The translations under genes were made by a program, and so were the position numbers. Of a stretch of 64,000 bases of DNA, positions 52,016-60,489 are shown one piece after another. The stretch covers positions 5,084,001-5,148,000 of the forward strand of contig CP014771.1 of NCBI GenBank assembly GCA_001596155.1. The letters are read 5' to 3'. Every line of letters begins with the position of its first letter. Positions within the stretch are counted from its first letter, which is position 1. The DNA is from Hymenobacter psoromatis. GTDB lineage: Bacteria > Bacteroidota > Bacteroidia > Cytophagales > Hymenobacteraceae. Under the pieces are notes generated by a model that had not been told where the DNA came from, made no database searches, and was given only the letters and a program-made list of their open reading frames with translations.

Positions 52016-54705
52016 TCAGTGAAAAACAGAATCTTTAGCAGGGTAGGCATTGGCTTCACGGCGGTGCTTGCTGGCCTTTTCAGGCGGCCCGCTATGCCCG
52101 GCATCAGCGGCCAGCGGCGATAACCCGGCCGGCGCGGCACGCCGCCGGATGAGCAGCTTTTGCAGCTCTATGGCCCAGAACGCAACGCTCGAAACGGCGA
52201 CCGTCAGCCCTAGCTCACCCCAGGATAAAGGACTGGTAGTGAAAATTTTATTAAAGAAAGGCAGGTAGATAATCAGCAGCTGCAGCGCCACCGACAGCGA
52301 CAGCGCGCCCAGCATAGGCTTGTTGGAAAACAGGCCGAGCGTGAACAGCGACTCGCGCGAGGAGTGGATGGCCAGCACGCTGCCTAGCTGCGTAAAGCAG
52401 AGCACCGTGAACGTCATCGTTTGTCAGTGCGCGTCGCCGTCGTGGATGGCCCAGGCCTGGGTACCCAGCGTGAGGCCCCCAATCAGCAGCCCCACCCAGC
52501 CGATAAACCAGCCCAGGCCCGCGGTCAGGATGGGTTGGTCGGGGGCGCGGGGCGGGTGCTGCATCGTGTTGGCCTCGGCGGGCTCGTAGGCCAGGGCCAG
52601 GCCGGGCAGGCCGTCGGTGAGCAGGTTAATCCACAGAATTTGAATGGCTAGCAGCGGCATGGGTAGCCCGAAAAACGGAGCCAGAAAAATGGCCCAGATT
52701 TCGCCCACGTTGCTCGATAAAATATAGCGGATAAACTTGAGAATGTTGTCGTAAATCCGTCGCCCGTGCTGCACCGCCCGCACGATGGTGGCGAAGTTGT
52801 CATCAAGCAAAATCATATGCGCGGCCTCCTTCGCCACCTCCGTGCCGCCGATGCCCATCGCAATGCCGATGTCGGCGTGCTTGAGGGCGGGCGCGTCGTT
52901 CACCCCGTCGTCGGTCATGGCCACGAACTGACCTTTGGCCTGCAACGCGCTGATAATGCGTAGCTTCTGGGCCGGGTCCACCCGAGCATACACCCGCACC
53001 CGCGCCACGATGGCAGCGAAGGCGGGCTCGGTAAGCGCCGTTAGCTCGGGGCCGGTGAGCACCAACTCGCAGCCCCGGCCAGGATGCCGAGCTGGCGGGC
53101 AATGGCCTGCGCGGTCAGCTTGTGGTCGCCGGTAATCATGACCGGAATGATGCCGGCTGCCTGGCAGTCGGCCACGGCCTGGCGCGCCTCCTCGCGGGCG
53201 GGGTCCATGAGGCTGGCGAAGCCGATGCAGGCCAGACTGGTTTCGAGGGTAGCCGCGTCAAGCTGCTGTGGCATTTCGGGCAGCAGCTTGGCAGCGTAGG
53301 CCAGCACGCGGTAGCCTTGGGCAGCCTGGGCGTTGGCGCGCTTTTCGAGGTCGGGCAGCTGGGCTTTTTGGTCGGCGGCGAGCTGCGCGAACAGCACGCC
53401 CGGCGCCCCTTTGGTGAGCACCAGCACGCCATGCGGGGTCTGGTGCAGGGTGGTCATGCACTTGCGCTCGGCGTCGAAGGGCAGCTCGGCAAGGCGCGGA
53501 AACCGGGCTTCGAGCGCGGGGCGGGGGTAGGCGTAGTCGGCGGCATAGCGGGCCAGCGCCACTTCGGTCGAGTCGCCCAGCCACTGGCCGTTGGGGCCTT
53601 CGCTGGCATCGGTGTTGAGGGCCATCGCGGTCAGCAGCGCGTCGCTTTGCGCCAAAACGGGCAGGGCAAACGCCGGGTTGGCGTACACTTCCCGCGTCGT
53701 CATCTGATTAAGGGTCAGCGTGCCCGTTTTGTCGGTGCAGATGTAGGTGACCGAGCCCAGCGTTTCCACGGCGGGCAGCTTGCGGATGAGGGCGTGGTCC
53801 TGGGCCAGCCGCTTGGCCCCCAGCGCCAGGGCGATGGTGACCACCGCCGGCAGCGCCTCCGGAATGGCCGCCACGGCCAGCGAGATGGACACCAGCAGCA
53901 GGTTGCCCAGCGGCTCGCCCCGCCACCAGCCCGCCAAAAAAAACACCGCGCAAATCCCTATCGCGCCCGCTGCCCGCCACTTGCCAAACGTGCCCAGCCG
54001 CTGTTGCAGCGGCGTCGGGATTTCGGGGGTTTGCAGCAGGGCGGCGATTTTACCCAGTTCGGTGCCCATGCCGGTGGCCACCACGTAGGCCGTGGCCCGG
54101 CCGCTGGTCACGCTGGTGCCCTTGTAGCCCAGGTTCAGGCGGTCGCCGAGGGGGTAGGGGCCGGCGGGCAGCGCGGCCGGGTTTTTCGCCACGTTGGCCG
54201 ATTCGCCGGTTAGCGACGACTCATCGACTTTCAGGGCGTGGGTTTCCAGCAAGCGCACGTCGGCCGGAATCACGTTGCCGGCTTCGAGCAGCACCACGTC
54301 GCCGGGCACCAGGGCGGCGGCGGGCACGGCCTGGGGCTGGCCGTCGCGGAGCACCTGGGCCTGCGGCGGGGCCAGCTGTTGCAGGGCAGCCATTGCCTTA
54401 TCAGTCCGGTATTCCTGCCCGAAACCCAGGGCCGCATTCAGCACAATAATGGCCAGGATGACGTAAGCCGACTGCGCCTCGCCTACCACAGCCGAGATGC
54501 CGGCCGCGGCCAGCAGCACTAGTATCATCACGTCCGTAAACTGATGCAGCAGTAGCCGCCACCAGGATTTCTGTTTGTTGTCAATCAGCTGATTAGGGCC
54601 GTATTCGGCCAGCCGCTGGGCAGCCGTAGCCGCATTGAGGCCCGTAGGGGCGGTGCGCAGCGCGGCGGCTACTTTGGCCACGGAGATTAAGTAATACTCC
54701 ATCAA
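52016..54705 (-). pseudogene. P-type Ca2+-ATPase with a frameshift and a nonsense codon
   Basis: The frame from 54705 encodes the first about 545 residues of a PII-type cation ATPase: N-terminal cation-ATPase domain, LTGES (about 160), [15 protein letters not shown] in M4, the phosphorylation site ICTDKTGTLT (about 325) and MITGDHK. Near 53055 one base appears lost, and the sequence continues in another frame with ELVLTGPELTALTE, MTDDGVNDAPALKHADIGIA and the last helices. At 52424-52426 a TGA interrupts that frame where Trp is expected (DGDAH-stop-QTMTFTV), after which it continues to 52016. A complete gene would have about 895 codons. Its promoter region still has the stress-type palindromes. 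Confidence 0.85.
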
Positions 54706-54749
54706 AAGTGGTTGCGGATTGCCAGGAAGGGGCGGGAGAAAAGGGAATT

Positions 54750-54812
54750 AAAAACTAAAAATGAAGAATTAAAAACCTGACTAGCAAAATTTTAATCCTT
54801 CATTTTTAATTG
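54750..54812. repeat. AT-rich palindrome
   Basis: ATTAAAAACTAAAAATGAAG and, inverted, CTTCATTTTTAATT, with a second pair AATTAAAA / TTTTAAT. Similar AT-rich palindromes occur at 60424-60478 and 63950-64000. It may act as a terminator or belong to a small mobile-palindrome family. Confidence 0.6.
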
Positions 54813-54820
54813 CTCGCCCG

Positions 54821-54917
54821 CAAGGTTCCGGCAAGCACCCTGGCCGGCCCATGACGAAAATCATCCATTGGCCTGACGATAGTTAGGGCCGCGCGGCGGG
54901 TGGCGGCGGAACCTTTG
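54821..54917. promoter_or_regulatory. Divergent two-palindrome Crp-type promoter (CsbD / Ca2+-ATPase)
   Basis: TGACGAAAATCA (54852-54863) and TGACGATAGTTA (54874-54885), centres 22 bp apart. Rightward -7 box AACCTTTG (54910-54917), 34 bp from its proximal centre. Leftward -7 box GAACCTTG (54828-54821), exactly 33 bp from its proximal centre. Confidence 0.72.
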
Positions 54918-54985
54918 CTAAACCGCTGCCGGCCCGCGCTGCCGCTGGCCGGCGGCGGCCTCCCCCACTTTTTAGCTTACTTCCC

Positions 54986-55315
54986 ATGATGTCCGAAAAG
55001 CCCAAAAACAAGACTGGTAAAGTCCTCCTCACCGCCCTCGCCGGGGCCGGCTTAGGTGCCCTCGCCGGCGTTCTGCTCTACTCCGAAAAAAGCATCGAGC
55101 GCCGCCGCAAATTCCGCAACCTGCGCGTGGACCACCGCCTGCGCCCGCGCGGCGACTGGAACCAGCTCAAAGGCAAGCTGCAACAAGCCTACCCCCATCT
55201 CACCGACGAGGACCTGACCTACGAGGAAGGCAAGGGCCACGAACTGGTGGGCCGCCTGCAAGCCAAACTAGGCAAGCGCAAACGCCAAATCGTCAAGCTG
55301 CTGAACGCCTTGTAA
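54986..55315 (+). CDS. CsbD-like stress protein with an N-terminal glycine-zipper segment
   Basis: 109 residues. The N-terminus (KVLLTALAGAGLGALAGVLLYS, about 10-31) is a Gly/Ala-rich membrane or zipper segment like YtxH proteins. It is followed by a CsbD-like domain (GDWNQLKGKLQQAYPHLTDEDLTYEEGKGHELVGRLQAKLGKRKRQIVKLL, about 55-105). CsbD proteins are general-stress proteins of unknown action. A strong hairpin follows. Confidence 0.82.
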   Translation: MMSEKPKNKTGKVLLTALAGAGLGALAGVLLYSEKSIERRRKFRNLRVDHRLRPRGDWNQLKGKLQQAYPHLTDEDLTYEEGKGHELVGRLQAKLGKRKRQIVKLLNAL

Positions 55316-55335
55316 AGCGCGCATTAGCTGACGCA

Positions 55336-55406
55336 CCACGCGCCCCCCGCCGGGCGGCAGTGCCGGACCAGGCTGGCCCGGCTGCCGCCCGGCGGGGGGC
55401 GCGTGG
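55336..55406 (+). terminator. Strong GC-rich hairpin after the CsbD gene
   Basis: CCACGCGCCCCCCGCC plus GGGCGGCAG pairs with its inverse (55382-55406), a stem of about 25 bp with a short loop. There is no U-run, so it may act by blocking or be a repeat. Confidence 0.65.
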
Positions 55407-55500
55407 CGTGGCGGTAAACTATTGATAAAGACCTTCTGCGCACCTCCTACTCCTGGTAAAAAAGTAGTTGAAAAATGGCGGGGTAGCTAAAGGCTATAAT

Positions 55501-55666
55501 TAAGTACTCTTGCAAAAGTAAACGGATATAAAAAGAACGTCATTCCGAGCTTGCCGAGGAATCTCGCTCGGGCCGTTCGGACTTTGTTCAACGACGCACG
55601 CGAGATTCCTCGGCAAGCTCGGAATGACATTATTTTTATATCCGTTTACTTTTGACTGACTACTTA
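55501..55666. mobile_element. MITE, TA-flanked, about 162 bp
   Basis: It begins TAAGTACTCTTGCAAAAGTA and, inverted, ends TAAGTAGTCAGTCAAAAGTA; both arms continue AACGGATATAAAAA and then the GTCATTCCGAGC palindrome. The TA at each end is consistent with a TA duplication. It is the best-preserved copy of the family also seen at 3653 and (a divergent type) at 25675. Confidence 0.8.
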
Positions 55667-55669
55667 AGC

Positions 55670-55733
55670 AGGACTTACGCAAAATGGTTAACGCCCCGCT
55701 GGGGCTAAAAAAACAGCTCTTTGCGTAAGTCCT
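55670..55733. repeat. 64-bp inverted-repeat element with GGACTTACGCA ends
   Basis: AGGACTTACGCAAA (55670-55683) and its inverse TTTGCGTAAGTCCT (55720-55733) flank a small hairpin (GCCCCGCTGGGGC). The same ends occur at about 57707-57806 and, singly, at about 19430. A candidate miniature element of a DDE-type transposon. Confidence 0.75.
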
Positions 55734-55739
55734 AAACTC

Positions 55740-56726
55740 TTACCTCTTACCTCTTAACTCCAAAGCCTCGGCGGCCTTGGCCTTCTTTTTGGCCTGCCGG
55801 CGGAAGTAGCCGCGCAGCAGGAAATTGTGTTTCAGGGCTTCCATATTCTGGTTGAAGCCGGCCGCGCCCTGCTCCACGTTGCCCAGGGTTTGGCGCAGCT
55901 GCCCGCTCAGGGCCGTGTCGGTGAGCAGCGTGGGCAGCGGGCCGTGGCCGGTTTGCACCTGCCGCTGCAAGCTCTCCACGGTGCTGGCCAGGGCATCGGA
56001 GCCGCGGGCCAGCTGGTGGGTAGCGTGGCGCATCTGACCCGCGAACTCCTTGTCGGTCAGCAAGTAGCCGGCCGGCCCCCGGCCCTGGCGGATGCCGCGC
56101 GTGAGGTGGCCGATGTCGTTGGCCGAAGCCTGGAGGGTAGCGGTGGCGCGGGCCACGTGGCGCAGGCTCTGGCGCACGTTGGCGGCTATTTTTTGGTCAC
56201 TGAGCAGCTCCCAGAGCGCCCGGCTGCCGTTGAGCTTGCCCGTAATCTGGTGCAAATCTTCGGTAATGCCGACCAGGTTTTTGTTCGATATGCTCAGCGT
56301 TTTCAGCATCTCGTCGATGGCCGGCGCGGCGGTTGTGCGCAACACGTCGCCTTCGGCGATGAGCGGGGCCGGCGCGGCCGTGGCGGTCAGGTTCACGATG
56401 GTGTTGCCCACCAGGCCATCGGTGCCCACCGAGGCCACGGCATTCTGGTGCAGGTAGCGCCGCACGTCGCGCTTGAGGTGCATGACCACGCGCACCGTGG
56501 TGTCGTTCAGAACATTAATCTCTTTCACCGTGCCCACCGTAATGCCGGCCAGGCGCACGTTGTTGCCGGTGAGCAGGCCCGAAACGTTGCGAAAATCGGC
56601 CCGTACCGCCAGCGTGGAGCTGAACAGATTCTGCCGTTGCCCCAGCAGCACGAGCGTGGCCGCCAGGCACGCCAGGCCCGCCAGCACAAACAGGGCAAGA
56701 CGGATAGGATGACTGGCAGTAGGCAT
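55740..56726 (-). CDS. mlaD: MlaD/MCE-domain lipid transport protein
   Basis: 328 residues. One N-terminal membrane helix (LALFVLAGLACLAATLVLLG), an MCE domain (AVRADFRNVSGLLTGNNVRLAGITVGTVKEI, about 38-115), then a long helical region (about 125-310) with repeated TL..SANDI.HLT-like heptads, ending in a basic tail (FRRQAKKKAKAAEALELRGKR). It should be the periplasm-spanning substrate-binding component of an Mla-type phospholipid transporter. Last of three genes in the order mlaE-mlaF-mlaD on the minus strand. Confidence 0.9.
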   Translation of the reverse strand: MPTASHPIRLALFVLAGLACLAATLVLLGQRQNLFSSTLAVRADFRNVSGLLTGNNVRLAGITVGTVKEINVLNDTTVRVVMHLKRDVRRYLHQNAVASVGTDGLVGNTIVNLTATAAPAPLIAEGDVLRTTAAPAIDEMLKTLSISNKNLVGITEDLHQITGKLNGSRALWELLSDQKIAANVRQSLRHVARATATLQASANDIGHLTRGIRQGRGPAGYLLTDKEFAGQMRHATHQLARGSDALASTVESLQRQVQTGHGPLPTLLTDTALSGQLRQTLGNVEQGAAGFNQNMEALKHNFLLRGYFRRQAKKKAKAAEALELRGKR

Positions 56727-56783
56727 CTGGTTGAATTATAAAGTAGAAATTATGAAGTATGAATTCGTTTGAGTGCCGTGCGG

Positions 56784-56860
56784 TAGGGTAGGGGGCTGGT
56801 CCCCACCCGTCGTTGTTCAGGGGGGTAGCAATGGCGGGCGGGGGCCAGCCCCGCACCCTA
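56784..56860. repeat. Imperfect palindrome between mlaF and mlaD
   Basis: GGGGGCTGGTCCCCACCCGT and, inverted, GGCGGGCGGGGGCCAGCCCC, around CGTCGTTGTTCAGG. It resembles the GGGTGCGGGGC palindrome at 31771. Confidence 0.6.
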
Positions 56861-56861
56861 C

Positions 56862-57638
56862 TCAGTCGAAAAAGGCGTGGACGGTGGGGTCGGGGCTGGC
56901 TAGCAGCTCGGCGTAGGTGCCTTCGGCGTAGTTGCGGCCTTCCGAAAGCAGGATAACGCGGTCGGAGGTGAGGCGCACGCAGTTCATATCGTGCGAGATA
57001 ATGAGGGACGAGGCGTGGTATTTCTGCTGCACGTGGCGGATGAGCTGGTCAATTTCGCGGGCTGTCACGGGGTCGAGGCCGGTGGTGGGCTCGTCGTAGA
57101 GAATGATTTCGGGCGGCACGATGAGCGTGCGGGCCAGCGCGATGCGCTTGCGCTGGCCGCCCGACAGCTCGGCGGGCAGCTGGTCGATGGTCTGGGGCAG
57201 GTCCACGTCGTCGAGGGCCTGGCGCACCAGCTCATCTTCCTGGCCCTGATGACTAGCCAGCCAGTGCCGGCGCAGCGGAAACAGCAGGTTTTCGCGCACC
57301 GTCATCGAGTCGTAGAGCGCGTTGCTTTGGAAGAGGAAGCCCACCTTGGCCCGCAGCTGGTCGAGGGCCGCGTGGCCGAGGGTAGCCACGGGCTGGCCCA
57401 GCACCGTGATGGTGCCCGCGTCGGGCGTAAGCAGGCCAATAATGCACTTGATGAGCACCGACTTGCCCGAGCCCGACTTACCCAGCACCACCACATTTTC
57501 GCCCCGGTGCAGCGTCAGCGAAAAGCCTTGCAGCACGTGGTTATCGCCGAACGATTTGCGGATGTTGTCCACCGTCAGCACTACCTCGGCCGCCGGGAGG
57601 GGGGTAGGGAGCGCGGCGGGGGGTAGGGCGTTTTCCAA
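56862..57638 (-). CDS. mlaF: Mla-type ABC transporter ATP-binding protein
   Basis: 258 residues. Walker A VVLGKSGSGKSVLIKCIIG (about 51-69), Q-loop FLFQSNALYDSMTVREN, signature LSGGQRKRIALARTL (about 158-172), Walker B IILYDEPTTGLDPVT and switch His in SLIISHDMNCV. It closely matches MlaF-type ATPases that power lipid movement between the membranes. The operon may start from the divergent promoter at 58687. Confidence 0.93.
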   Translation of the reverse strand: MENALPPAALPTPLPAAEVVLTVDNIRKSFGDNHVLQGFSLTLHRGENVVVLGKSGSGKSVLIKCIIGLLTPDAGTITVLGQPVATLGHAALDQLRAKVGFLFQSNALYDSMTVRENLLFPLRRHWLASHQGQEDELVRQALDDVDLPQTIDQLPAELSGGQRKRIALARTLIVPPEIILYDEPTTGLDPVTAREIDQLIRHVQQKYHASSLIISHDMNCVRLTSDRVILLSEGRNYAEGTYAELLASPDPTVHAFFD

Positions 57639-57705
57639 GGCAATGGATTCTTTTTCAGTTAATTAGAAATTCAGCAAGGTCAGCAAATTCATTTTTAATT
57701 TATTC

Positions 57706-57808
57706 GGGACTTACGCAAATTGCCTTCAACGTCAGGTTCCCGCAGAGGCGCGCAGAGGAAAACGCGGAGGTGCGCAGAGCGCTACTGGTGATTGGCGCAA
57801 GTCCTATT
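57706..57808. repeat. Degenerate GGACTTACGCA element
   Basis: It starts GGGACTTACGCAAATT and ends GGCGCAAGTCCT, an imperfect inverted repeat around a GCAGAGG-rich centre. Longer relative of 55670-55733. Confidence 0.6.
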
Positions 57809-57821
57809 ATCATTTTTGATT

Positions 57822-58580
57822 TCAAATAAGGCCGAACGCGCTGCTGACACCAACCGCCACCAGGTCGAGCAAAAAAATCAGGAGCGAGGACAGTACCACG
57901 GCCGAGTTGGCGGCCACGCCCACGCCCTGGGTGCCCTTGGTGGCATAGTAGCCTTTGTAGCAGCCAATCAGGCCGATGGCGAAGCCGAAGAAGAAGGTTT
58001 TGACCACCGCCGGCAGCACCTCGCCGAAGGTGAGGCGGTCCAGGATGTTGTTGGTAAAGAGCGCCACCGAAGTCACGCCCTGCAGGTTAATGCCCAGGTA
58101 GCAGGCAAACAGGCCAATGGCATCGGCCAGCAGCGTGAGGATGGGCACCATGAGCGTGGCGGCCAGCATTCGGGTGACTACCAAATACTTAAACGGGTTG
58201 GTGCCCGACACTTCCATCGCGTCAATCTGCTCGCTCACGCGCATCGAGCCCAGCTCGGCCCCGATGCTGGAGCCCACCTTGCCGGCCACCATCAGCCCCG
58301 TGATGATGGGACCCAGCTCCTGAATGATGGTGAGCCCCACCATGACCGGAATCCACGAGGTGGCCCCGAACTGCACCATCGTGGGCCGCAGCCGCAGCGT
58401 GAGCACCAGCCCCATGATGAAGCTGGTGATGCCCACCAGCGGCAGCGACTGATAGCCAATGGCATAGCACTGGTTCAGCAGCTCCTGCCACTCGTAGCGC
58501 GGCCGGAATCCCTCGCGGAAAAACCGCCCGGCAAAGCCCGTCATGGCCCGCAGCTCGGTGAAGAAGGCACTGGCGGGCAT
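57822..58580 (-). CDS. mlaE: Mla-type ABC transporter permease
   Basis: About 252 residues with five or six membrane helices. MlaE (DUF140) blocks: ITSFIMGLVLTLRLRPTMVQFGA, IQELGPIITGLMVAGKVGSSIGAELGSMRVSEQIDAMEVSGTNPFKYLVVTRMLA, and GVTSVALFTNNIL. The Glu-Leu-Gly and EQIDA motifs are the standard cytoplasmic signature. I prefer the ATG at 58580; an in-frame ATG at 58640 would add a Pro-rich 20-residue tail, partly encoded by a CCCTACCCCCC oligomer. Confidence 0.92.
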   Translation of the reverse strand: MPASAFFTELRAMTGFAGRFFREGFRPRYEWQELLNQCYAIGYQSLPLVGITSFIMGLVLTLRLRPTMVQFGATSWIPVMVGLTIIQELGPIITGLMVAGKVGSSIGAELGSMRVSEQIDAMEVSGTNPFKYLVVTRMLAATLMVPILTLLADAIGLFACYLGINLQGVTSVALFTNNILDRLTFGEVLPAVVKTFFFGFAIGLIGCYKGYYATKGTQGVGVAANSAVVLSSLLIFLLDLVAVGVSSAFGLI

Positions 58581-58686
58581 GGGGGGGGTAGGGGACTGGT
58601 GAGCGGGTGGCGTTGGCGGGGCAGGCGGCGCGGGGGCCAACGCCGCCGACTCGCATAACCCGTTAAGTAGCCAAGTTTTTACTCAG

Positions 58687-58782
58687 CAAAGGTGGGGCTC
58701 GCACTGGGGGTAGGGCATGACGAAAATCAGGTGCCGGCCTGACGGTTGTCAGCGCGCCGGCCCCGGCCAGGATGGAGCTTTG
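58687..58782. promoter_or_regulatory. Divergent two-palindrome Crp-type promoter (BON / Mla)
   Basis: TGACGAAAATCA (58718-58729) and TGACGGTTGTCA (58740-58751), centres 22 bp apart. Rightward -7 box GAGCTTTG (58775-58782) and leftward -7 box CACCTTTG (58694-58687), each exactly 33 bp from its proximal palindrome centre. Confidence 0.82.
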
Positions 58783-58837
58783 TCCCTACCCCCAGCCTGG
58801 CGGCTGGCTCGCCAGCGCCCTTTTCCACTCCTCTGCC

Positions 58838-60277
58838 ATGCACATGCCCCTTGAACTGCCCCCCGCCGAAACCGGCCTGGCCGATGCCAATATTCTCACC
58901 GCCGTGGCGCGGCTCTTCGCTCAGCCGAAGGGGGTAGGCGCGGCCCGCATTGCCACGGCCTGCCACGAGGGCATCGTGGAGCTGACCGGCTTCACTGATA
59001 ACCTGTTGGCGCGGCAGCGCGCCGCCGAGCTGGTGAAGGCCATTCGCGGCGTGCGCGGGGTGCTAAATGAGGTGTGCGTGCGCACCCCCGACGTGCCCGA
59101 CGGCGAGCTGCTGGGCCGCGTGCGGCAGGCTCTGGCCCAGGACCCGGCCGTAAGTAACTATATACTAGACTGCCGGGCCTGCGCCGGCACCGTGACGGTG
59201 GAGGGCATCGTGCAGTCGTGGGCCGAAGCGCAGCTGGTGCTTTGGGTGCTATTTGGGGTGCCCGGCCTGCGCCAGCTCCACAATCACCTGGTGGTGCGCG
59301 GCGGTCCGCTCACCAATTCGGATGCGGAAATCACGGCGCAAATCCAGGCGTTTCTGGCCTGGGATATTCGGGTGCAAACTACTTGTTTAGAAGCGCTTAC
59401 CGTAGAGGGTGTGGTGTACCTCACGGGCACGGTGGGCTCGGCCGCCGCGCACGACGAGGTGGTGGCCACGGCCTACGCGGCCGGGGCCCGCCGCGTGCAG
59501 GCCAAAGAGCTGCACGTGGCCCACCGGGCGCACGACCCGGCCCTGAACCGCCGGAAATTTGCTTCCAGGGCCGATGCCGACGTGGCCCAGGCCGTCCGGG
59601 ATGCGCTGCGCCACGACCCGCGCCTCGACCCGCTGCTCCCGGCGGTGCAGGTGCGCGCCGGGGTAGTCACGCTGCTGGGCACGCTCAGCAACCTGCGAGC
59701 CCGGCAGGCCGCCGAGCAGGATGCCCGCGACGTGCCGGGCACCTGCGAAGTACATAACCTGCTGAAGGTGCGCAGCGCTCGCCCCGAACCCGACGCGCAC
59801 ATTCAGGCGCAGGTGCAGGCGGCCCTGCTGCACGACCCCTGCGTGAGCCACCACTGCTTTGAAGCGCGGGTGACCAATGGCCGCGTGCGGCTGGCGGGCA
59901 CCGTGCCCGACCACTTCGACCGGGAGCGGGCCGCCGACGTGGCCGCCGGCATCAGCGGGGTAGTCGAGGTGCTTAATAACGTGTGCCTGGCAGCGGCTCC
60001 CGGTGCCCAGGTAGCCCCCGTCACCGGCGCGGCAGTGCCCTCTACTCAGGCCCCGCTCAGCCGGGAAGACTTCGATAATCAGCTGATTCAGCGCCTGCAC
60101 CAGCACTTCCACTGGTCGGCCCTGCTCCACGACCAGCCGATTACCCTGGGCGTGCGGGCCGGCCGCATCACGCTCAGCGGCACCGTAAACTCGTGGCTGG
60201 CCCGCCAGCAGGCCGCAAGCGAAGCCTATGCCTGCGGGGCGACGGAGGTGAATAATCACCTCCGCATCAGCGTTTAA
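58838..60277 (+). CDS. Six-BON-domain protein
   Basis: About 479 residues made of six consecutive BON domains (about 70 residues each) without signal peptide or other domain. Each has the alpha-beta pattern ...V..AL..D......I.....G.V.L.G.V.....R..A......V.GV..V.N.L.V; the fourth, for example, has VRAGVVTLLGTLSNLRARQA and GTCEVHNLLKV. BON domains bind phospholipid or membranes and usually occur singly or in pairs (OsmY). Six in a row in a protein that seems cytoplasmic is uncommon. I chose the ATG at 58838; an upstream start at 58772 is closer to the -7 box than a transcript start allows. Confidence 0.85.
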   Translation: MHMPLELPPAETGLADANILTAVARLFAQPKGVGAARIATACHEGIVELTGFTDNLLARQRAAELVKAIRGVRGVLNEVCVRTPDVPDGELLGRVRQALAQDPAVSNYILDCRACAGTVTVEGIVQSWAEAQLVLWVLFGVPGLRQLHNHLVVRGGPLTNSDAEITAQIQAFLAWDIRVQTTCLEALTVEGVVYLTGTVGSAAAHDEVVATAYAAGARRVQAKELHVAHRAHDPALNRRKFASRADADVAQAVRDALRHDPRLDPLLPAVQVRAGVVTLLGTLSNLRARQAAEQDARDVPGTCEVHNLLKVRSARPEPDAHIQAQVQAALLHDPCVSHHCFEARVTNGRVRLAGTVPDHFDRERAADVAAGISGVVEVLNNVCLAAAPGAQVAPVTGAAVPSTQAPLSREDFDNQLIQRLHQHFHWSALLHDQPITLGVRAGRITLSGTVNSWLARQQAASEAYACGATEVNNHLRISV

Positions 60278-60308
60278 CCCGTGGCTTGATACTTAGGTCT
60301 GGCCAGGT

Positions 60309-60478
60309 CTGGCGCGAGTTCGCAGCAAGCTCGCGGGCGGGTCGTTCTGATGCGAGGCGCAGCCTCGCCCAAATAAAAGGCACGAGTTACGCTGCGCTAA
60401 ACTCGCGCCAGCACCGTGGTTTTTTAATTATGAATGATAAATTATGAATTTGAAATCCTAATTCATAATTTATAATTA
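60309..60478. repeat. Two adjacent palindromes between BON and REC-Crp genes
   Basis: First, TGGCGCGAGTT at 60309 is inverted at about 60402-60412 (AACTCGCGCCA), with an inner GCGAGGCGCAGCCTCGC hairpin. Second, an AT-rich palindrome at 60424-60478 (TTAATTATGAATGATAAATT with its inverse). The second may terminate the two converging transcripts. Confidence 0.7.
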
Positions 60479-60489
60479 AACCTCCTCCC

